From NCBI RefSeq assembly GCF_018613535.1, contig NZ_JAGGQB010000005.1:248001-312000 (forward strand): DNA of 64,000 nt, in the 5' to 3' direction. Shown here piece by piece: positions 39,060-48,329 of the stretch (position 1 is its first letter; each line of letters begins with the position of its first letter). The translations under genes and the position numbers were made by a program. This stretch comes from Bacillus sp. ISL-51. GTDB lineage: Bacteria; Bacillota; Bacilli; Bacillales; Bacillaceae. Below the pieces are notes generated by a model, which saw only the letters and a list, made by a program, of their open reading frames with translations, did no database searches and was not told where the DNA came from.

Positions 39060-39662
39060 TTAGTCCTGATTCGAAGACTCCATATGAGCCAAAAGTCTGA
39101 GGTAGTCATCCTGAGTATTAATATTTACAAACTCCTCCGGCGCGGCGCCGATCTCTTCAGCCTGCACGTAACAGACCGACAGCTGCCGCAGCGCATCCGC
39201 CATCCGCAGCTGGTTATGTGTAAGCTGATCAAAAAGCAGGTTTTTGACCCGTTTATGATATACCGCGATCAGCGGCTGCTCTCTTTTTCCGCAAATCGGA
39301 ATAACAGCGTCCGCTCCGCCGGTCATCCTCATTTCCAGTGAAGCCACGGTCCTCCTTGAAACAAGCGGCGTATCGCAGGATATCACCGTATATGACTCGC
39401 CTTCCATCTGTTCCATCGCCGTATATATGCCGGCCAAGGGACCCATTCCCCGAAAAGGCTGTACATCCGGAAAAACATATTTCTCTTTGTGTGATGTAAA
39501 TCTTTCTATATGTTCAGGACGGCAGATAATAACCGATTCTCCGCTGCCAAATGCGTTTTTCGCCCGTTCATAAAACATTTCGCCTCTCCATTTTGCAAAT
39601 GCTTTCGGCTCGCCGAATCGGCGGGAAGCTCCGCCTGCCAATAATACATTCACCCGTTTCAT
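39060..39662 (-). CDS. mobA: Molybdenum cofactor guanylyltransferase MobA
   Basis: A 200-aa nucleotidyltransferase with N-terminal LLAGGASRRFG (7-17), K-A-F-A-K, and SCDTPLVS containing the metal-binding aspartate. It transfers GMP to molybdopterin for bis-MGD enzymes such as nitrate reductase. First gene of the minus-strand mob/moe/moa run; divergent from yknT. Confidence 0.93.
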   Translation of the reverse strand: MKRVNVLLAGGASRRFGEPKAFAKWRGEMFYERAKNAFGSGESVIICRPEHIERFTSHKEKYVFPDVQPFRGMGPLAGIYTAMEQMEGESYTVISCDTPLVSRRTVASLEMRMTGGADAVIPICGKREQPLIAVYHKRVKNLLFDQLTHNQLRMADALRQLSVCYVQAEEIGAAPEEFVNINTQDDYLRLLAHMESSNQD

Positions 39663-39805
39663 GTCATCTCTCCTATTCTGTATAAAAGGATAGCAAACGC
39701 CTCATACGAAACACAATGTTCCGGTGCTTGTCTGTTTATTTAAGAGGAATAGCCGTTCTTTATTTCCCATATTGTAGTGTTAACATCATGAGGGAGATGG
39801 TTCTT

Positions 39806-40798
39806 ATGAAAATATCAGGTCCGTTTTTCCACGACACTTCTCAAGAGAACCTTTACTTAAAATCAGAACTGGCCAGATGCCAAAAATTAATTTCAGAGTT
39901 TGAAGAAAGCTATTTTCATCAAAAAAACAATAAACTTCTCCAAGAAAACGCCAACATTAAGGAACAGCTTCAAAAACTTTCATCCGAGTTAGAAGAAATG
40001 ACGGCACAGCAAAAACAGTCAAACAACTCGAGCCGGGCTTTTCAGGAGGTCAGAGCCGAGCTGCTTGATAAAATTGTCACCCTTCAAGAACTGCTTCAGC
40101 AAGAAACGTTCCAGCGAAAAAGAGAAATTGAAGAAAAACACCGTCTTCATCTGACAAACGTAAAATTCGAAGAAGAAAATAAAAACTTACATACCCGAAT
40201 CCGATTACTTGAAACCGCCATACAAGCTGAACAGACGTCTCATCAGGAAACAAAACAGCTTTTTGACGCCGCTGCGGAGGAAAAAACCCGGCTGCAAAAA
40301 CAAATCACAGAAAAAGAATACCAGCTGAAAAATATCAAAATAGAAATTAATCATATGAGAGAACGAATAATAGAAACAAAAGAACGGCTTGTAGAAATAG
40401 AAAAAACAAAAGAAAAACTATTTCAAGAAACCATTTTATCGTATAAAAGGCAGCTTGATGAAAGTGATGCTTGGATTGCCAGCCATTTTGCTGATATTGA
40501 CAGCCGCACGGCGGAAACGAAAGAACCGGCGGCAGAACTTCACACAATTTCCGCGAATTCCGAACATACAGAGCATCTGCTTGAAGCCGTCACGGAGCAA
40601 GTCTTCTCCCTGCAAAAACAGCTTGCAGAATCAGAGCGGCGTGATGAGTCGCTGGATGAAAAACTGGACGCGATCAAGGAACGGGCAGCTGAAGAAAAAC
40701 CTTTCCAAAAATGGGTCGTAAAGCTCGAAAAAAAGAACGGAAAAGACACAAAATCAGCTGAGAGTAAACGTGACAACGCAAAAAAACTGCTTGAGTAA
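39806..40798 (+). CDS. yknT: Coiled-coil sporulation protein YknT
   Basis: A 330-aa protein that is almost wholly helical coiled coil (about residues 20-230 and 270-330), rich in Glu, Lys and Gln with regular Leu. There is no signal peptide or membrane helix. In B. subtilis YknT (also called CseA) is made in the mother cell under SigE. I start it at MKISGPFF because GGGAGATGG lies just upstream; a longer frame from 39716 has no ribosome site. The molecular role is unknown; a structural one is likely. Confidence 0.78.
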   Translation: MKISGPFFHDTSQENLYLKSELARCQKLISEFEESYFHQKNNKLLQENANIKEQLQKLSSELEEMTAQQKQSNNSSRAFQEVRAELLDKIVTLQELLQQETFQRKREIEEKHRLHLTNVKFEEENKNLHTRIRLLETAIQAEQTSHQETKQLFDAAAEEKTRLQKQITEKEYQLKNIKIEINHMRERIIETKERLVEIEKTKEKLFQETILSYKRQLDESDAWIASHFADIDSRTAETKEPAAELHTISANSEHTEHLLEAVTEQVFSLQKQLAESERRDESLDEKLDAIKERAAEEKPFQKWVVKLEKKNGKDTKSAESKRDNAKKLLE

Positions 40799-40815
40799 CG
40801 CAAGCAGTTTTTTAC
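40781..40815. terminator. Bidirectional terminator between yknT and rok
   Basis: AAACTGCTTG and CAAGCAGTTT form a perfect 10-bp stem; A-run on one side, T-run on the other. Confidence 0.9.
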
Positions 40816-40822
40816 TGTTTTT

Positions 40823-41419
40823 CTATTCAGCAGACGTGTCAGTAACTGATTCAGACGTTTCCGGAGCAATTTCACCTTCGAGAATATACTGGCCGCGGTA
40901 TGGTTTTTTTACTTCCGGGTACATTTTAATTAAGCTTTGCATAAATGTTGTCATATTAGGAATTTCAAGGCCGCTTTCCTTTTCAATTTCCTTTTGCAGC
41001 TCAGAACTTTTAATGGCTGCGTTGTGGCGTTTCAATGTTTTAATAGCTGCTTCGCGCAGTTTCGCTGCTTTTGATCCGGGTCTTGCCGTTCCTCTTCTTC
41101 TTCTTGTAGAACCGTCAGGAATGCCGGCGGGAAGAGATGAAATAGACTGTATTTGCGGCTGAACGGATTGAGGCTGTGTTTGCGGTTTTTGATAGCTTCT
41201 CATTTCCTGTGCCGCAAGCTCTGCAAGCACCGGAAGAGACTCGCTTTTCTTCTCCGGGCGATAATCTTTTTTTGTATCAGACAGGCTTCCCGTATTGTCC
41301 AATTCTCTCAGTTTTGCATATATTTTATCACGTTCTATTTGATATTCACGAATGACTTTAACCTCAGCTTCATTCAATTGTTCTAAACGTAAGCGCAGCG
41401 CTTCTCTTTCACTAAACAT
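40823..41419 (-). CDS. rok: Repressor of comK, Rok
   Basis: A 198-aa nucleoid-associated protein that binds AT-rich DNA, silencing comK and acquired genes. The N-terminal part (about 1-45) is a coiled-coil oligomerisation helix (MFSEREALRLRLEQLN). The middle is a Gln/Ser-rich linker with the TRRRRGTARPGSKAAK basic patch, and residues about 135-185 form the winged-helix DNA-binding domain (LEIPNMTTFMQSLIKMYPEVKKPYRGQYILEG). It is slightly longer than the 191-aa 168 protein. Confidence 0.95.
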   Translation of the reverse strand: MFSEREALRLRLEQLNEAEVKVIREYQIERDKIYAKLRELDNTGSLSDTKKDYRPEKKSESLPVLAELAAQEMRSYQKPQTQPQSVQPQIQSISSLPAGIPDGSTRRRRGTARPGSKAAKLREAAIKTLKRHNAAIKSSELQKEIEKESGLEIPNMTTFMQSLIKMYPEVKKPYRGQYILEGEIAPETSESVTDTSAE

Positions 41420-41784
41420 GTGTAAAACCCCCTGTCAAAAATTTAAACGCTTTATTTAAGATATTAGATTACAAAAGTAATTTTATCAACTATTATTTTA
41501 TCATTTTACTATTTTATTTACTCTATGAAAAAGTGCTTATTTTCTGAAAATGAGACTTTTTATACAAAAACCCTTTATTCTATAGGGGATTTTGGACAAC
41601 ATTCCATTTTTTTCAACAAATTCAAAATATAACTTAAAATCACTTCTTTAATGAAATTATCTACAATTTTCGACTATGTAAGCCGAAAAACAAAAAAGGA
41701 GAAAAACGAGGAACGATGCCTGTATTCAGCTATTTTTCTCTCTTGGCGAAGAAATCACCATACAATTATTAACATATTTCGCAA

Positions 41785-41820
41785 GTGTGCTATTTGGGAA
41801 TTTATATCCAAATAGCACAC
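41785..41820. repeat. Perfect 13-bp inverted repeat
   Basis: GTGTGCTATTTGG (41785-41797) and its exact complement CCAAATAGCACAC (41808-41820) flank a 10-nt A/T loop. No T-run follows on the minus strand, and A6 follows on the plus strand, so it is not a standard terminator. It is directly next to the ykuV terminator. Confidence 0.8.
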
Positions 41821-41858
41821 AAAAAACCCTTTCTGCCGATACGGGAAGGGTTTTTAAA
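41821..41858 (-). terminator. ykuV terminator
   Basis: ACCCTT-C and G-AAGGGT pair around a 9- to 11-nt loop with A-run and T-run flanks, about 50 nt past the ykuV stop. Confidence 0.75.
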
Positions 41859-41910
41859 AAACGAGACAAAAGGCTGACAGGAACATCCCGGCAGCCAATC
41901 TGTCCTCACT

Positions 41911-42369
41911 TTATTCAGAAGCCTGCTCTGTTTCCGCAAGAACACGGTTGACGCGTTTTTCAAGCATCTTCATCCCGCTGCCTCCCGCTTGGAAATGGCG
42001 GAGCTGGCCCGTTTTATCAAATACGTAATAAGCAGGCACATATTCATTTTCAAACGCCTCTGTCAGCGCATGATCACTGTCTACATAAATCGGCTGCGTA
42101 ATATCATGCTCAGCCGCTACCTCTTTGATTTTGTCAAGATCAAGATCGTCTTCGGAACGAGGCATATGAACGGCAACAACGTTCAGCTTATCTTTATATT
42201 TATCGCGGAACTCGTTCACCTGCGGCATTGCTTCTTTACATAAATGACAGCTGACAGACCAGAAGTGAATTAATGTCGGTTTTTCTCCGATCAGCTGCTC
42301 TTTTGTGACTTCTCCGTTAAACCAAGCTTTAGCGCCTGTCAATTCAGGCATTGGCTGACGTAATTTCAT
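41911..42369 (-). CDS. ykuV: Thiol-disulfide oxidoreductase YkuV
   Basis: A 152-aa thioredoxin-like protein of the TlpA/AhpC-TSA group. Active site C41-H-L-C44 in SVSCHLCKEAMP and a cis-proline near YVPAYYVFD. There is no signal peptide, so it is cytosolic, as known for B. subtilis YkuV. It follows the peroxiredoxin gene ykuU and could reduce it, though a terminator-like hairpin lies between. Confidence 0.92.
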   Translation of the reverse strand: MKLRQPMPELTGAKAWFNGEVTKEQLIGEKPTLIHFWSVSCHLCKEAMPQVNEFRDKYKDKLNVVAVHMPRSEDDLDLDKIKEVAAEHDITQPIYVDSDHALTEAFENEYVPAYYVFDKTGQLRHFQAGGSGMKMLEKRVNRVLAETEQASE

Positions 42370-42398
42370 CTCTTTTTCCCTCCAATATTGATAAGTAT

Positions 42399-42430
42399 GA
42401 AAAAGGCCTAACAGTAGTTAGACCTTTTTA
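42399..42430 (-). terminator. ykuU terminator
   Basis: AAAAAGG-CTAAC and GTTAG-CCTTTTT pair around AGTA with one mismatch; T5 on the minus strand. Confidence 0.78.
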
Positions 42431-42453
42431 TCTTCTCCGCTCAAGCGAACGAA

Positions 42454-42996
42454 TTAAAGTGTTTTTTGGCCTGGCTTCCAGTTAGCCGGGCAAAGTCCGC
42501 CTGTTTGGAGAGCTTGAAGAACACGTAATGTTTCATCAACGTCACGGCCGATGTTGTTGTGGAATACTGTTTGATATTGAAGTTCGCCTTCAGGATTGAT
42601 GATGAACAATCCGCGAAGCGCTACACCCTCTTCTTCAATTAACACACCGTACTCACGGGATACTTCGTGGTTAGTGTCAGCAGCAAGCGCGTATTTCAGC
42701 TCGCCAAGACCGTTTTCTTTGCGGTCAGTATTAATCCAAGCCAAGTGAGTGTGGATTGTATCAGTTGATACGCCGATAACTTCTGCATCAAGGTCTTCGA
42801 ACTCGTCATAACGGTCTGACATTGCTGTAATTTCAGTCGGGCATACAAAAGTGAAATCCATCGGATAGAAGAAAAGCACTGTCCATTTGTCGTTTTTCAT
42901 ATTTTCTTCAAGACTGACTTTGCCAAATTCCTTATTTGCAAGAACAGCTTCCATTTCAAAACGAGGAGCTTGTTTTCCTACCATACGTTCTGCCAT
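42454..42996 (-). CDS. ykuU: 2-Cys peroxiredoxin YkuU
   Basis: A 180-aa typical 2-Cys peroxiredoxin reducing hydrogen peroxide and organic peroxides: peroxidatic C52 in FTFVCPTE and resolving C169 in GGLCPANW. The start MAERMVG is preceded by GGAGGG at good spacing and gives the standard length. It lies upstream of ykuV. Confidence 0.94.
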   Translation of the reverse strand: MAERMVGKQAPRFEMEAVLANKEFGKVSLEENMKNDKWTVLFFYPMDFTFVCPTEITAMSDRYDEFEDLDAEVIGVSTDTIHTHLAWINTDRKENGLGELKYALAADTNHEVSREYGVLIEEEGVALRGLFIINPEGELQYQTVFHNNIGRDVDETLRVLQALQTGGLCPANWKPGQKTL

Positions 42997-43087
42997 ATGT
43001 AATTCCCTCCAAAGTATATGATTTGGCTGAATAGCCATGTTAAAATGAGAAAAGAGAATAAATATTCTCATTTAGTTAATATCTTCA

Positions 43088-43102
43088 CAAAAATAATTAT
43101 AA
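43088..43102. promoter_or_regulatory. Weak PerR/Fur-like half site upstream of ykuU
   Basis: On the minus strand TTATAATTATTTTTG has one perfect half of the PerR box TTATAATNATTATAA and a poor second half. It would suit a peroxide-responsive gene, but the match is partial. Confidence 0.25.
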
Positions 43103-43247
43103 AGGAATCGGTTTTTTTAGTCAATATTAACAAATAATAAATGTAAATAACTCTATCGCAATCGCTATAAAAAGTTTAACATGTTCTTGAGCAGGGAAAC
43201 AAACTTTTAGCTTTATCTGCAATATGACCGGAAAGGAAGACATCTCT

Positions 43248-44054
43248 ATGATTGATTTGAAACACTATGATTGGGCCGGACTGCTGACTGCTGCCGGAAT
43301 ATTCGTCATAAAACTGGCCCTCATTATTTTAGCCTATTTTATTTTTCGGGCGCTCGGCAGCAAACTGATCAAACATCTGTTTGCGAAATTTGAGAAACAA
43401 AACAACCTTTCGACAGGTCGCACCTATACCCTGCAAAGCCTGGCGCTGAATGTGTATGCATACATACTGATTTTCATTTTTATCGTGATGATATTGGATT
43501 TATTTCATTACAATCCGAGCGCCCTCATTGCCGGAGCAGGCGTGGTAGGGCTTGCGATCGGCTTTGGCGCCCAAGGGCTTGTCAGTGACATCGTCACCGG
43601 ATTTTTCATCCTATTAGAAAAACAAATCGACGTCGGTGATTACATTACGGCTGCCGGCTTCAACGGTATCGTCGAGCAGGTCGGGCTTCGCACAACACAA
43701 ATCCGCAGCTTTGACGGCACGCTCCACTATATTCCCAACCGAGGCATCATTAATGTGAGCAACCATTCCCGCGGCACGATGCAGGCGCTTGTCGATATTA
43801 AAGTGCCGCTTGAAAAAAATCTCGATGAAACGGTTCAAATTCTTCAAGCAGCGTGTGACAAAGCCGCCGCAGAGCTACCGCAAATTAAAGAAGGGCCGGA
43901 TGTCATCGGCGTGCAGGATTTAAGCGCATCCGAAATGGTGATCAGAATTATCGCGAAAACAGAAAACATGGAGCAATGGCGGGTCGAACGCGTCCTGCGA
44001 AGAGAAATGAAAATCGCGCTTGACCGGTACAAGGCAGCCGCTTCAGATGAATAG
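43248..44054 (+). CDS. ykuT: Small-conductance mechanosensitive channel YkuT
   Basis: A 268-aa MscS-family channel. Three N-terminal helices (about 13-36, 66-88, 92-115) are followed by the pore-lining TM3 glycine/alanine pattern ([20 protein letters not shown]) and the MscS beta domain with [18 protein letters not shown]. It opens on membrane tension during osmotic downshock. The ATG at MIDLKHYD is preceded by AAGGAAG. Confidence 0.93.
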   Translation: MIDLKHYDWAGLLTAAGIFVIKLALIILAYFIFRALGSKLIKHLFAKFEKQNNLSTGRTYTLQSLALNVYAYILIFIFIVMILDLFHYNPSALIAGAGVVGLAIGFGAQGLVSDIVTGFFILLEKQIDVGDYITAAGFNGIVEQVGLRTTQIRSFDGTLHYIPNRGIINVSNHSRGTMQALVDIKVPLEKNLDETVQILQAACDKAAAELPQIKEGPDVIGVQDLSASEMVIRIIAKTENMEQWRVERVLRREMKIALDRYKAAASDE

Positions 44055-44085
44055 AAAAACCGAAGCCCATGCTTCGGTTTTTTCA
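44055..44085. terminator. Bidirectional terminator between ykuT and ykuS
   Basis: ACCGAAGC and GCTTCGGT stem with CCAT loop, A5 before and T6 after. Confidence 0.9.
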
Positions 44086-44087
44086 AT

Positions 44088-44333
44088 TTAATGAAGTTTC
44101 TTTTCTACTTCGCTGCAGATTTCGTCAGCCGTCATCCCGGAAGCCGTAATGACAGATGCCTGTGTGGAAGTATCGGCTATACCTTGCACATTGCTGTCAA
44201 GCCCGGTGACGACACAGCAGTCACAGCCTTTAGCGTCATCAGGAGTCTTCATCATCACAACGTCATAGCCTTTTTGCTTTAAAGCTTGTTCTACATCCGA
44301 TAATGATTGTTCAATTCCAATTTTTTTCGTCAT
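44088..44333 (-). CDS. ykuS: UPF0180 protein YkuS
   Basis: An 81-aa cytosolic protein beginning [11 protein letters not shown], with a single Cys-x-Cys-Cys motif (GCDCCVVTG) near residues 39-47. The family is restricted to Bacilli and has no known function; the cysteines suggest metal or redox chemistry, which is inference. GGAGGTG lies 7 nt before the ATG; three upstream codons were excluded for that reason. Confidence 0.82.
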   Translation of the reverse strand: MTKKIGIEQSLSDVEQALKQKGYDVVMMKTPDDAKGCDCCVVTGLDSNVQGIADTSTQASVITASGMTADEICSEVEKKLH

Positions 44334-44393
44334 ATCGAACACCTCCGTTATGTAGAATGCTCATTTTTTGTTAGATTATTCTTCTTCTCGGAT

Positions 44394-45518
44394 TTAATTG
44401 GCATATTCCGAAAAATATCCGACCATAACCTTTACTGCGGTTTCTATCGCGCCCTCATCGGGATTCAGCTTGGCATGGTGCAGACCGTGGGAGGAATCAG
44501 CTCCGAGCCAAAACATAAAGCCGGGATATTTTTTAAGCATATACCCGAAATCTTCTCCGGTCATGGCTTCTTTCGCTTCTTTCACTTCTGCCAGTTGACG
44601 GTCAGCCACAAATTCCATAAACTCTTCAGTCAGGCCGCTTGTATTAAACACTTGATGATAAACAGATGGGTATGTGACCTTTCCCTTACAGCGGAATCCG
44701 ATTTCAATCCCCTTGACTAATTCTTCAATTCGTTCTTTCACCATGCGCATTGATTTCTCAGAAAGCGTCCGGATCGTTCCTTCCAGATGAGCGTTTTCCG
44801 CAATGATGTTTTGCGCTGTTCCTCCGGTAATCGTCCCGACAGTAATCACCGCGCTGTCAAGCGGATCCGTGTTCCGGGAAATGACTGTCTGCAGCTGAGT
44901 GACAAGCGTGCTTGCGGCTACGACCATGTCATCTGCGGTATGCGGATACGCCGCATGTCCGCCTTTGCCCTCCAGATCAATGACAAGCTCACTTGTATTG
45001 GCGAAAAGCAGCCCGCTTTTCGTGGAAATCGTGCCGACCGGCAGTTCAGGCGCGATATGCAAAGCCGTCACAAGATCCGGCGTCCACTTTTTCAGGACAT
45101 CACTTTCAAGCATCGGTTCTGCCCCGCCCGGACCTTCCTCCGCCGGCTGAAATAGGAAAAGAAGATCATGCTTAACGGGATGATGGACAAAATGATCAAT
45201 AATGCCAAGCGCTATCGTCATGTGCATATCGTGTCCGCACGCATGCATAAAGCCGGGATGCTCAGACGCAAACGGAAGCCCGGTTTGTTCTTCAATCGAA
45301 AGCGCGTCCATATCCGCTCTGTAGGCAAGCATTTTTTCCGGCGCCGTCCCGTTGATTTTTACAAAAATCCCCGTTCTCCATGTTTCGATTTCAATTCTAT
45401 CTTCAGGGTATTGCTTTAGGATATTTAATAGATATTGCTGGGTTTTATATTCCTGAAAGCCAAGCTCCGGAATGCGGTGCAAGTCTCTGCGGATGGCAAT
45501 CAGCCGCTCTTTTTCCAT
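44394..45518 (-). CDS. dapL: N-acetyldiaminopimelate deacetylase
   Basis: A 374-aa M20-family metallohydrolase in the acetyl branch of lysine/diaminopimelate synthesis (YkuR). Metal motifs: HACGHDMHM (His/Asp), EEGPGG with the catalytic Glu, and the C-terminal GLHHAKL histidine. It follows dapH, which makes its upstream substrate. It serves peptidoglycan cross-link supply. Confidence 0.93.
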   Translation of the reverse strand: MEKERLIAIRRDLHRIPELGFQEYKTQQYLLNILKQYPEDRIEIETWRTGIFVKINGTAPEKMLAYRADMDALSIEEQTGLPFASEHPGFMHACGHDMHMTIALGIIDHFVHHPVKHDLLFLFQPAEEGPGGAEPMLESDVLKKWTPDLVTALHIAPELPVGTISTKSGLLFANTSELVIDLEGKGGHAAYPHTADDMVVAASTLVTQLQTVISRNTDPLDSAVITVGTITGGTAQNIIAENAHLEGTIRTLSEKSMRMVKERIEELVKGIEIGFRCKGKVTYPSVYHQVFNTSGLTEEFMEFVADRQLAEVKEAKEAMTGEDFGYMLKKYPGFMFWLGADSSHGLHHAKLNPDEGAIETAVKVMVGYFSEYAN

Positions 45519-45544
45519 TTTGATTCCTCCTGCCTATACGAATA

Positions 45545-45572
45545 AGGCGTGGATTGTCATCCACGCCCTTCC
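45545..45572 (-). terminator. Hairpin between dapH and dapL
   Basis: GGCGTGGAT and ATCCACGCC form a perfect 9-bp stem with a 4-nt loop, followed by TTATTCG on the minus strand. The short T-run suggests partial termination between the two lysine-pathway genes. Confidence 0.6.
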
Positions 45573-45586
45573 CATCAAACCATTCC

Positions 45587-46297
45587 TTACAGTTGGCGTA
45601 ATTCCTGTTTGATTTCTGTTTTGCCTTTTGTTTTTTCATCAATGTCTTTGATTTTTTTCGCAGGTGTTCCCGCTACAACGGTGTACGGCTCAACGTCATT
45701 TACGACGATTGCTCCAGCAGCGACAACCGCGCCTTTTCCGATTGTTACACCTTCAAGCACAACTGCGTTTGCGCCGATGACGACATCATCTTCAACAACA
45801 ACCGGTTTAGCGCTTGGCGGCTCGATCACTCCCGCTAATACAGAACCCGCTCCGATGTGGCAGTTCTTTCCGACTGTCGCGCGTCCGCCGAGGACAACGT
45901 TCATATCGATCATCGTGCCTTCGCCGATCACTGATCCGATATTGATAGAAGCGCCCATCATGATGACTGCGTTATCACCGATTTCTACTTGGTCGCGGAT
46001 AATTGCGCCCGGCTCAATGCGTGCTTTTACATCCTTAAGATCGAGCATAGGGATCGCAGAATTGCGGCGGTCGTTTTCTATCACGTAATCCTCGATTTTA
46101 TTTTGGTTTTCTTCGAGAGCTGTTTTGATTTCGCTCCATTCACCGAAAACGACACCCGTGTTTCCGTTGATGAAAGCTTTTGCTGAAGCGCCAAAATTGA
46201 TGCCTTCCAGTTCACCTTTTACGTAAACTTTAACAGGCGTTGATTTTGTACTATTTTGAATAAATGAAATAATTTCATTTGCGTCCATCATTTTCAT
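45587..46297 (-). CDS. dapH: Tetrahydrodipicolinate N-acetyltransferase
   Basis: A 236-aa trimeric left-handed beta-helix acyltransferase (YkuQ). An N-terminal DapH domain (1-90) precedes hexapeptide repeats from about 90 to 215 ([24 protein letters not shown] and on). It acetylates tetrahydrodipicolinate in diaminopimelate synthesis. An AGGAGG ribosome site is upstream. Confidence 0.95.
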   Translation of the reverse strand: MKMMDANEIISFIQNSTKSTPVKVYVKGELEGINFGASAKAFINGNTGVVFGEWSEIKTALEENQNKIEDYVIENDRRNSAIPMLDLKDVKARIEPGAIIRDQVEIGDNAVIMMGASINIGSVIGEGTMIDMNVVLGGRATVGKNCHIGAGSVLAGVIEPPSAKPVVVEDDVVIGANAVVLEGVTIGKGAVVAAGAIVVNDVEPYTVVAGTPAKKIKDIDEKTKGKTEIKQELRQL

Positions 46298-46378
46298 ATG
46301 TAATGTCCTCCTCTGATTTTCTACCTCATTACTGTAACAAAGGAAGGATACAAAGACAAGAAAAAAAGGAACAAGCCT

Positions 46379-46834
46379 TTATTCTGCCGGCTGTCTGCAC
46401 AAAACGGCAAATTGTCTTCCGAATTCCTTTAATTCCTCTTCCTCACTGCCTTCAGGGTTCATTTCAATTTTGACAGACGGCAGCACCACCCGGCCGCCGC
46501 GTGCCGTAATCGTCTTTTCCAATTCATCAACCGCTCCGCAGAAAAATTCATAGGACGTGTCTCCCGATCCGAACAGAGCAAACGTTTTCCCCGTAAATTG
46601 AAGGTTTTCCATATCATCGGCAATATCCATTAATTCATCGGGAAGATCTCCGTCCCCCCATGTATATGTTCCAAAAATAATGTGCTCATAATCATTCAAA
46701 AGCTCAGCATCTATATCCATTGCTTCATATCTGTCAACGGATGCCTCAGCTTCAAGAAGCCCTTTTTCAATAAGATCGGCCATTGCTTCAGTGTTTCCTG
46801 ACATCGTGGCATAAACAAGCAAAATATTCCCCAT
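46379..46834 (-). CDS. ykuP: Flavodoxin YkuP
   Basis: A 151-aa short-chain flavodoxin: FMN phosphate loop YATMSGNTE (7-15), GTYTWGDGDLP and FGSGDTSYEFFCGA. Flavodoxins replace ferredoxin as electron carriers under iron starvation. The start MGNILLVY is chosen for the ribosome site (GGAGAGAAGA) and for the family length. Last gene of the Fur-controlled ykuNOP operon. Confidence 0.94.
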   Translation of the reverse strand: MGNILLVYATMSGNTEAMADLIEKGLLEAEASVDRYEAMDIDAELLNDYEHIIFGTYTWGDGDLPDELMDIADDMENLQFTGKTFALFGSGDTSYEFFCGAVDELEKTITARGGRVVLPSVKIEMNPEGSEEEELKEFGRQFAVLCRQPAE

Positions 46835-46860
46835 CTTCTTCTCTCCTTTATATATTGACA

Positions 46861-47754
46861 TTAATGCGCGAGCTGCGCTGCCTCATACGGCCTGACAAAT
46901 TTACATTCATACAGACCCGCGCAAAAAAAGTTCTCTTTTCGGTTTGCAACCCTCCAGCCGTGGCCCTTGATGGTATCAAACCATTTTAATTCCCGCGCCG
47001 CGAGATCCGCCTGATAAATGCGTGAAAATCCATCTTCATCTTGGGAAGAGGTGACATAAATAATGCCCTCATCCTCAGAGACATCGAGAAATGATTTTTC
47101 CCGCCCGGCAGGTCCAGGTGAAATGGCAAGCTCCTCTCCCGTCCAGACATTTTGTACTGTAACCGCGCCTCGTTTCCCCTTAATGGAACCCTTGGCGGAA
47201 ATCAGCCAGCCCTCCTGATACATGAGCATTGATGCCGTCATGCGGTGACTTTCCTGATTCACGTGCCGGACGCTTCCGCTCACCAAATCAAAGGCCCAAA
47301 TGCCGCCGTGGTTTGTATGGATTCGAGTGCCGATATAAAGGGTCTGCCCGTGTAAACATAATGACCGGATCACGGGCGGCTCCTTCAATCGTGAAAAAGG
47401 TTTAGCCACATGCCAAATGACGCCGAAATCATCGGATAAATAAAGGCAATGCTTGCCGTGCGCACAAACAAACCCGTCGCTGCGGCCCGTAACAGCCCAT
47501 ATCGCAGCGCTCGTCGGAAAACTGGATGTCGTCCAGGTTTTTCCTTGGTCGGCCGATCTGATAATAACGCCTTTTTCTCCCGCGGCAAATATATAAGGCC
47601 CTATGTACGTCATTACATGAATGTTGTTTTTCATTTGAAACAGCTTTTTCCACCCGTCTTCTAAAGAAAAATGAAAGATGCCCTCGCCTTTGATGGCGAC
47701 AAAATATCCTGAAGACACAGAGGCCATCACCGCCGTCGCGCCTTTATGAAACAT
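46861..47754 (-). CDS. ykuO: BNR-like beta-propeller protein YkuO
   Basis: A 297-aa cytosolic protein with repeated strands typical of a sialidase/BNR-like propeller (RSADQGKTW near 64-72, LSDDFGVIW). It lies between the two flavodoxin genes and overlaps the ykuN stop by 11 nt, so its ATG (MFHKGATAV) is set by the overlap and an upstream ribosome site within ykuN. Function unknown; co-regulation with flavodoxins suggests a role in iron limitation. Confidence 0.82.
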   Translation of the reverse strand: MFHKGATAVMASVSSGYFVAIKGEGIFHFSLEDGWKKLFQMKNNIHVMTYIGPYIFAAGEKGVIIRSADQGKTWTTSSFPTSAAIWAVTGRSDGFVCAHGKHCLYLSDDFGVIWHVAKPFSRLKEPPVIRSLCLHGQTLYIGTRIHTNHGGIWAFDLVSGSVRHVNQESHRMTASMLMYQEGWLISAKGSIKGKRGAVTVQNVWTGEELAISPGPAGREKSFLDVSEDEGIIYVTSSQDEDGFSRIYQADLAARELKWFDTIKGHGWRVANRKENFFCAGLYECKFVRPYEAAQLAH

Positions 47755-48217
47755 GGCATTGATCCCCGTGGTGTGCGGCCCAGGCAAGGAAACCGCGGAC
47801 AAACTCCTTGCAGCATTCCTTATCTTCAGCCGTCTCCGGCGCAAGCTCGATTTTCAGCGTTTCCGGATACAAAGCAGCTCCGGCCTCTTCCAGCACATGG
47901 CTGAAGAGAGTTACAGCTTCGCAAAACTTTGGATAAGCATGGTCGCCGGACCCGAAACAAGCCGTTCTCAGCCCATTGAGCTGGAGATTTGAAATATCCT
48001 CATAAAAACCCTCCGCTTCATAAGGAAGATCGCCGTCACCCCAGGTATATGTCCCGATAAAGACATAATCATATAACATAAGGGAATCCGCATCAGCTTC
48101 ATCCATGTCAGCACAGTCAATTGCAATCTGGTGCTCTTTCAGTGTTTCTTTTATGATATTGGCAATATCCTCTGTATTCCCGGACATGCTTGCGTATATG
48201 ATGAATGCTTTTTGCAT
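47744..48217 (-). CDS. ykuN: Flavodoxin YkuN
   Basis: A 157-aa flavodoxin, paralogue of YkuP: FMN loop YASMSGNTE (8-16), GTYTWGDGDLP, FGSGDHAYPKF. First gene of ykuNOP, directly behind a dense Fur-binding region. In B. subtilis it donates electrons to nitric oxide synthase, cytochrome P450 BioI and fatty-acid desaturase. Confidence 0.95.
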   Translation of the reverse strand: MQKAFIIYASMSGNTEDIANIIKETLKEHQIAIDCADMDEADADSLMLYDYVFIGTYTWGDGDLPYEAEGFYEDISNLQLNGLRTACFGSGDHAYPKFCEAVTLFSHVLEEAGAALYPETLKIELAPETAEDKECCKEFVRGFLAWAAHHGDQCHVS

Positions 48218-48233
48218 ATGACCACCCCGTAAT

Positions 48234-48299
48234 TGATAATGATTTTCATTAACATATACAATACTTTAAATGATAATGATTTTCATTGTCAATGAAAAA
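48234..48299. promoter_or_regulatory. Fur boxes upstream of ykuNOP
   Basis: TGATAATGATTTTCA occurs twice (48234-48248 and 48271-48285), each one base from the 15-bp Fur consensus TGATAATNATTATCA. A third perfect palindrome, ATTTTCATTG-T-CAATGAAAAT (48279-48299), overlaps the second. This is a strong iron-repression signal. Confidence 0.88.
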
Positions 48300-48329
48300 T
48301 AAAAAAAGACAGCATGTGCGCTGTCTTTC

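Larger units (their letters stand above)
41420..41910. other. AT-rich gap between rok and ykuV
   Basis: These 490 bp hold no convincing gene. Near rok the sequence is extremely A/T-rich, as expected for the autoregulated rok promoter. At 41785-41820 there is a perfect inverted repeat, and at 41821-41858 the ykuV terminator. Nothing else was recognised. Confidence 0.6.

Noticed and set aside
41785-41820. The inverted repeat read as the ykuV or rok terminator.
   Set aside because: No T-run follows on either relevant strand, and a proper terminator lies directly beside it.
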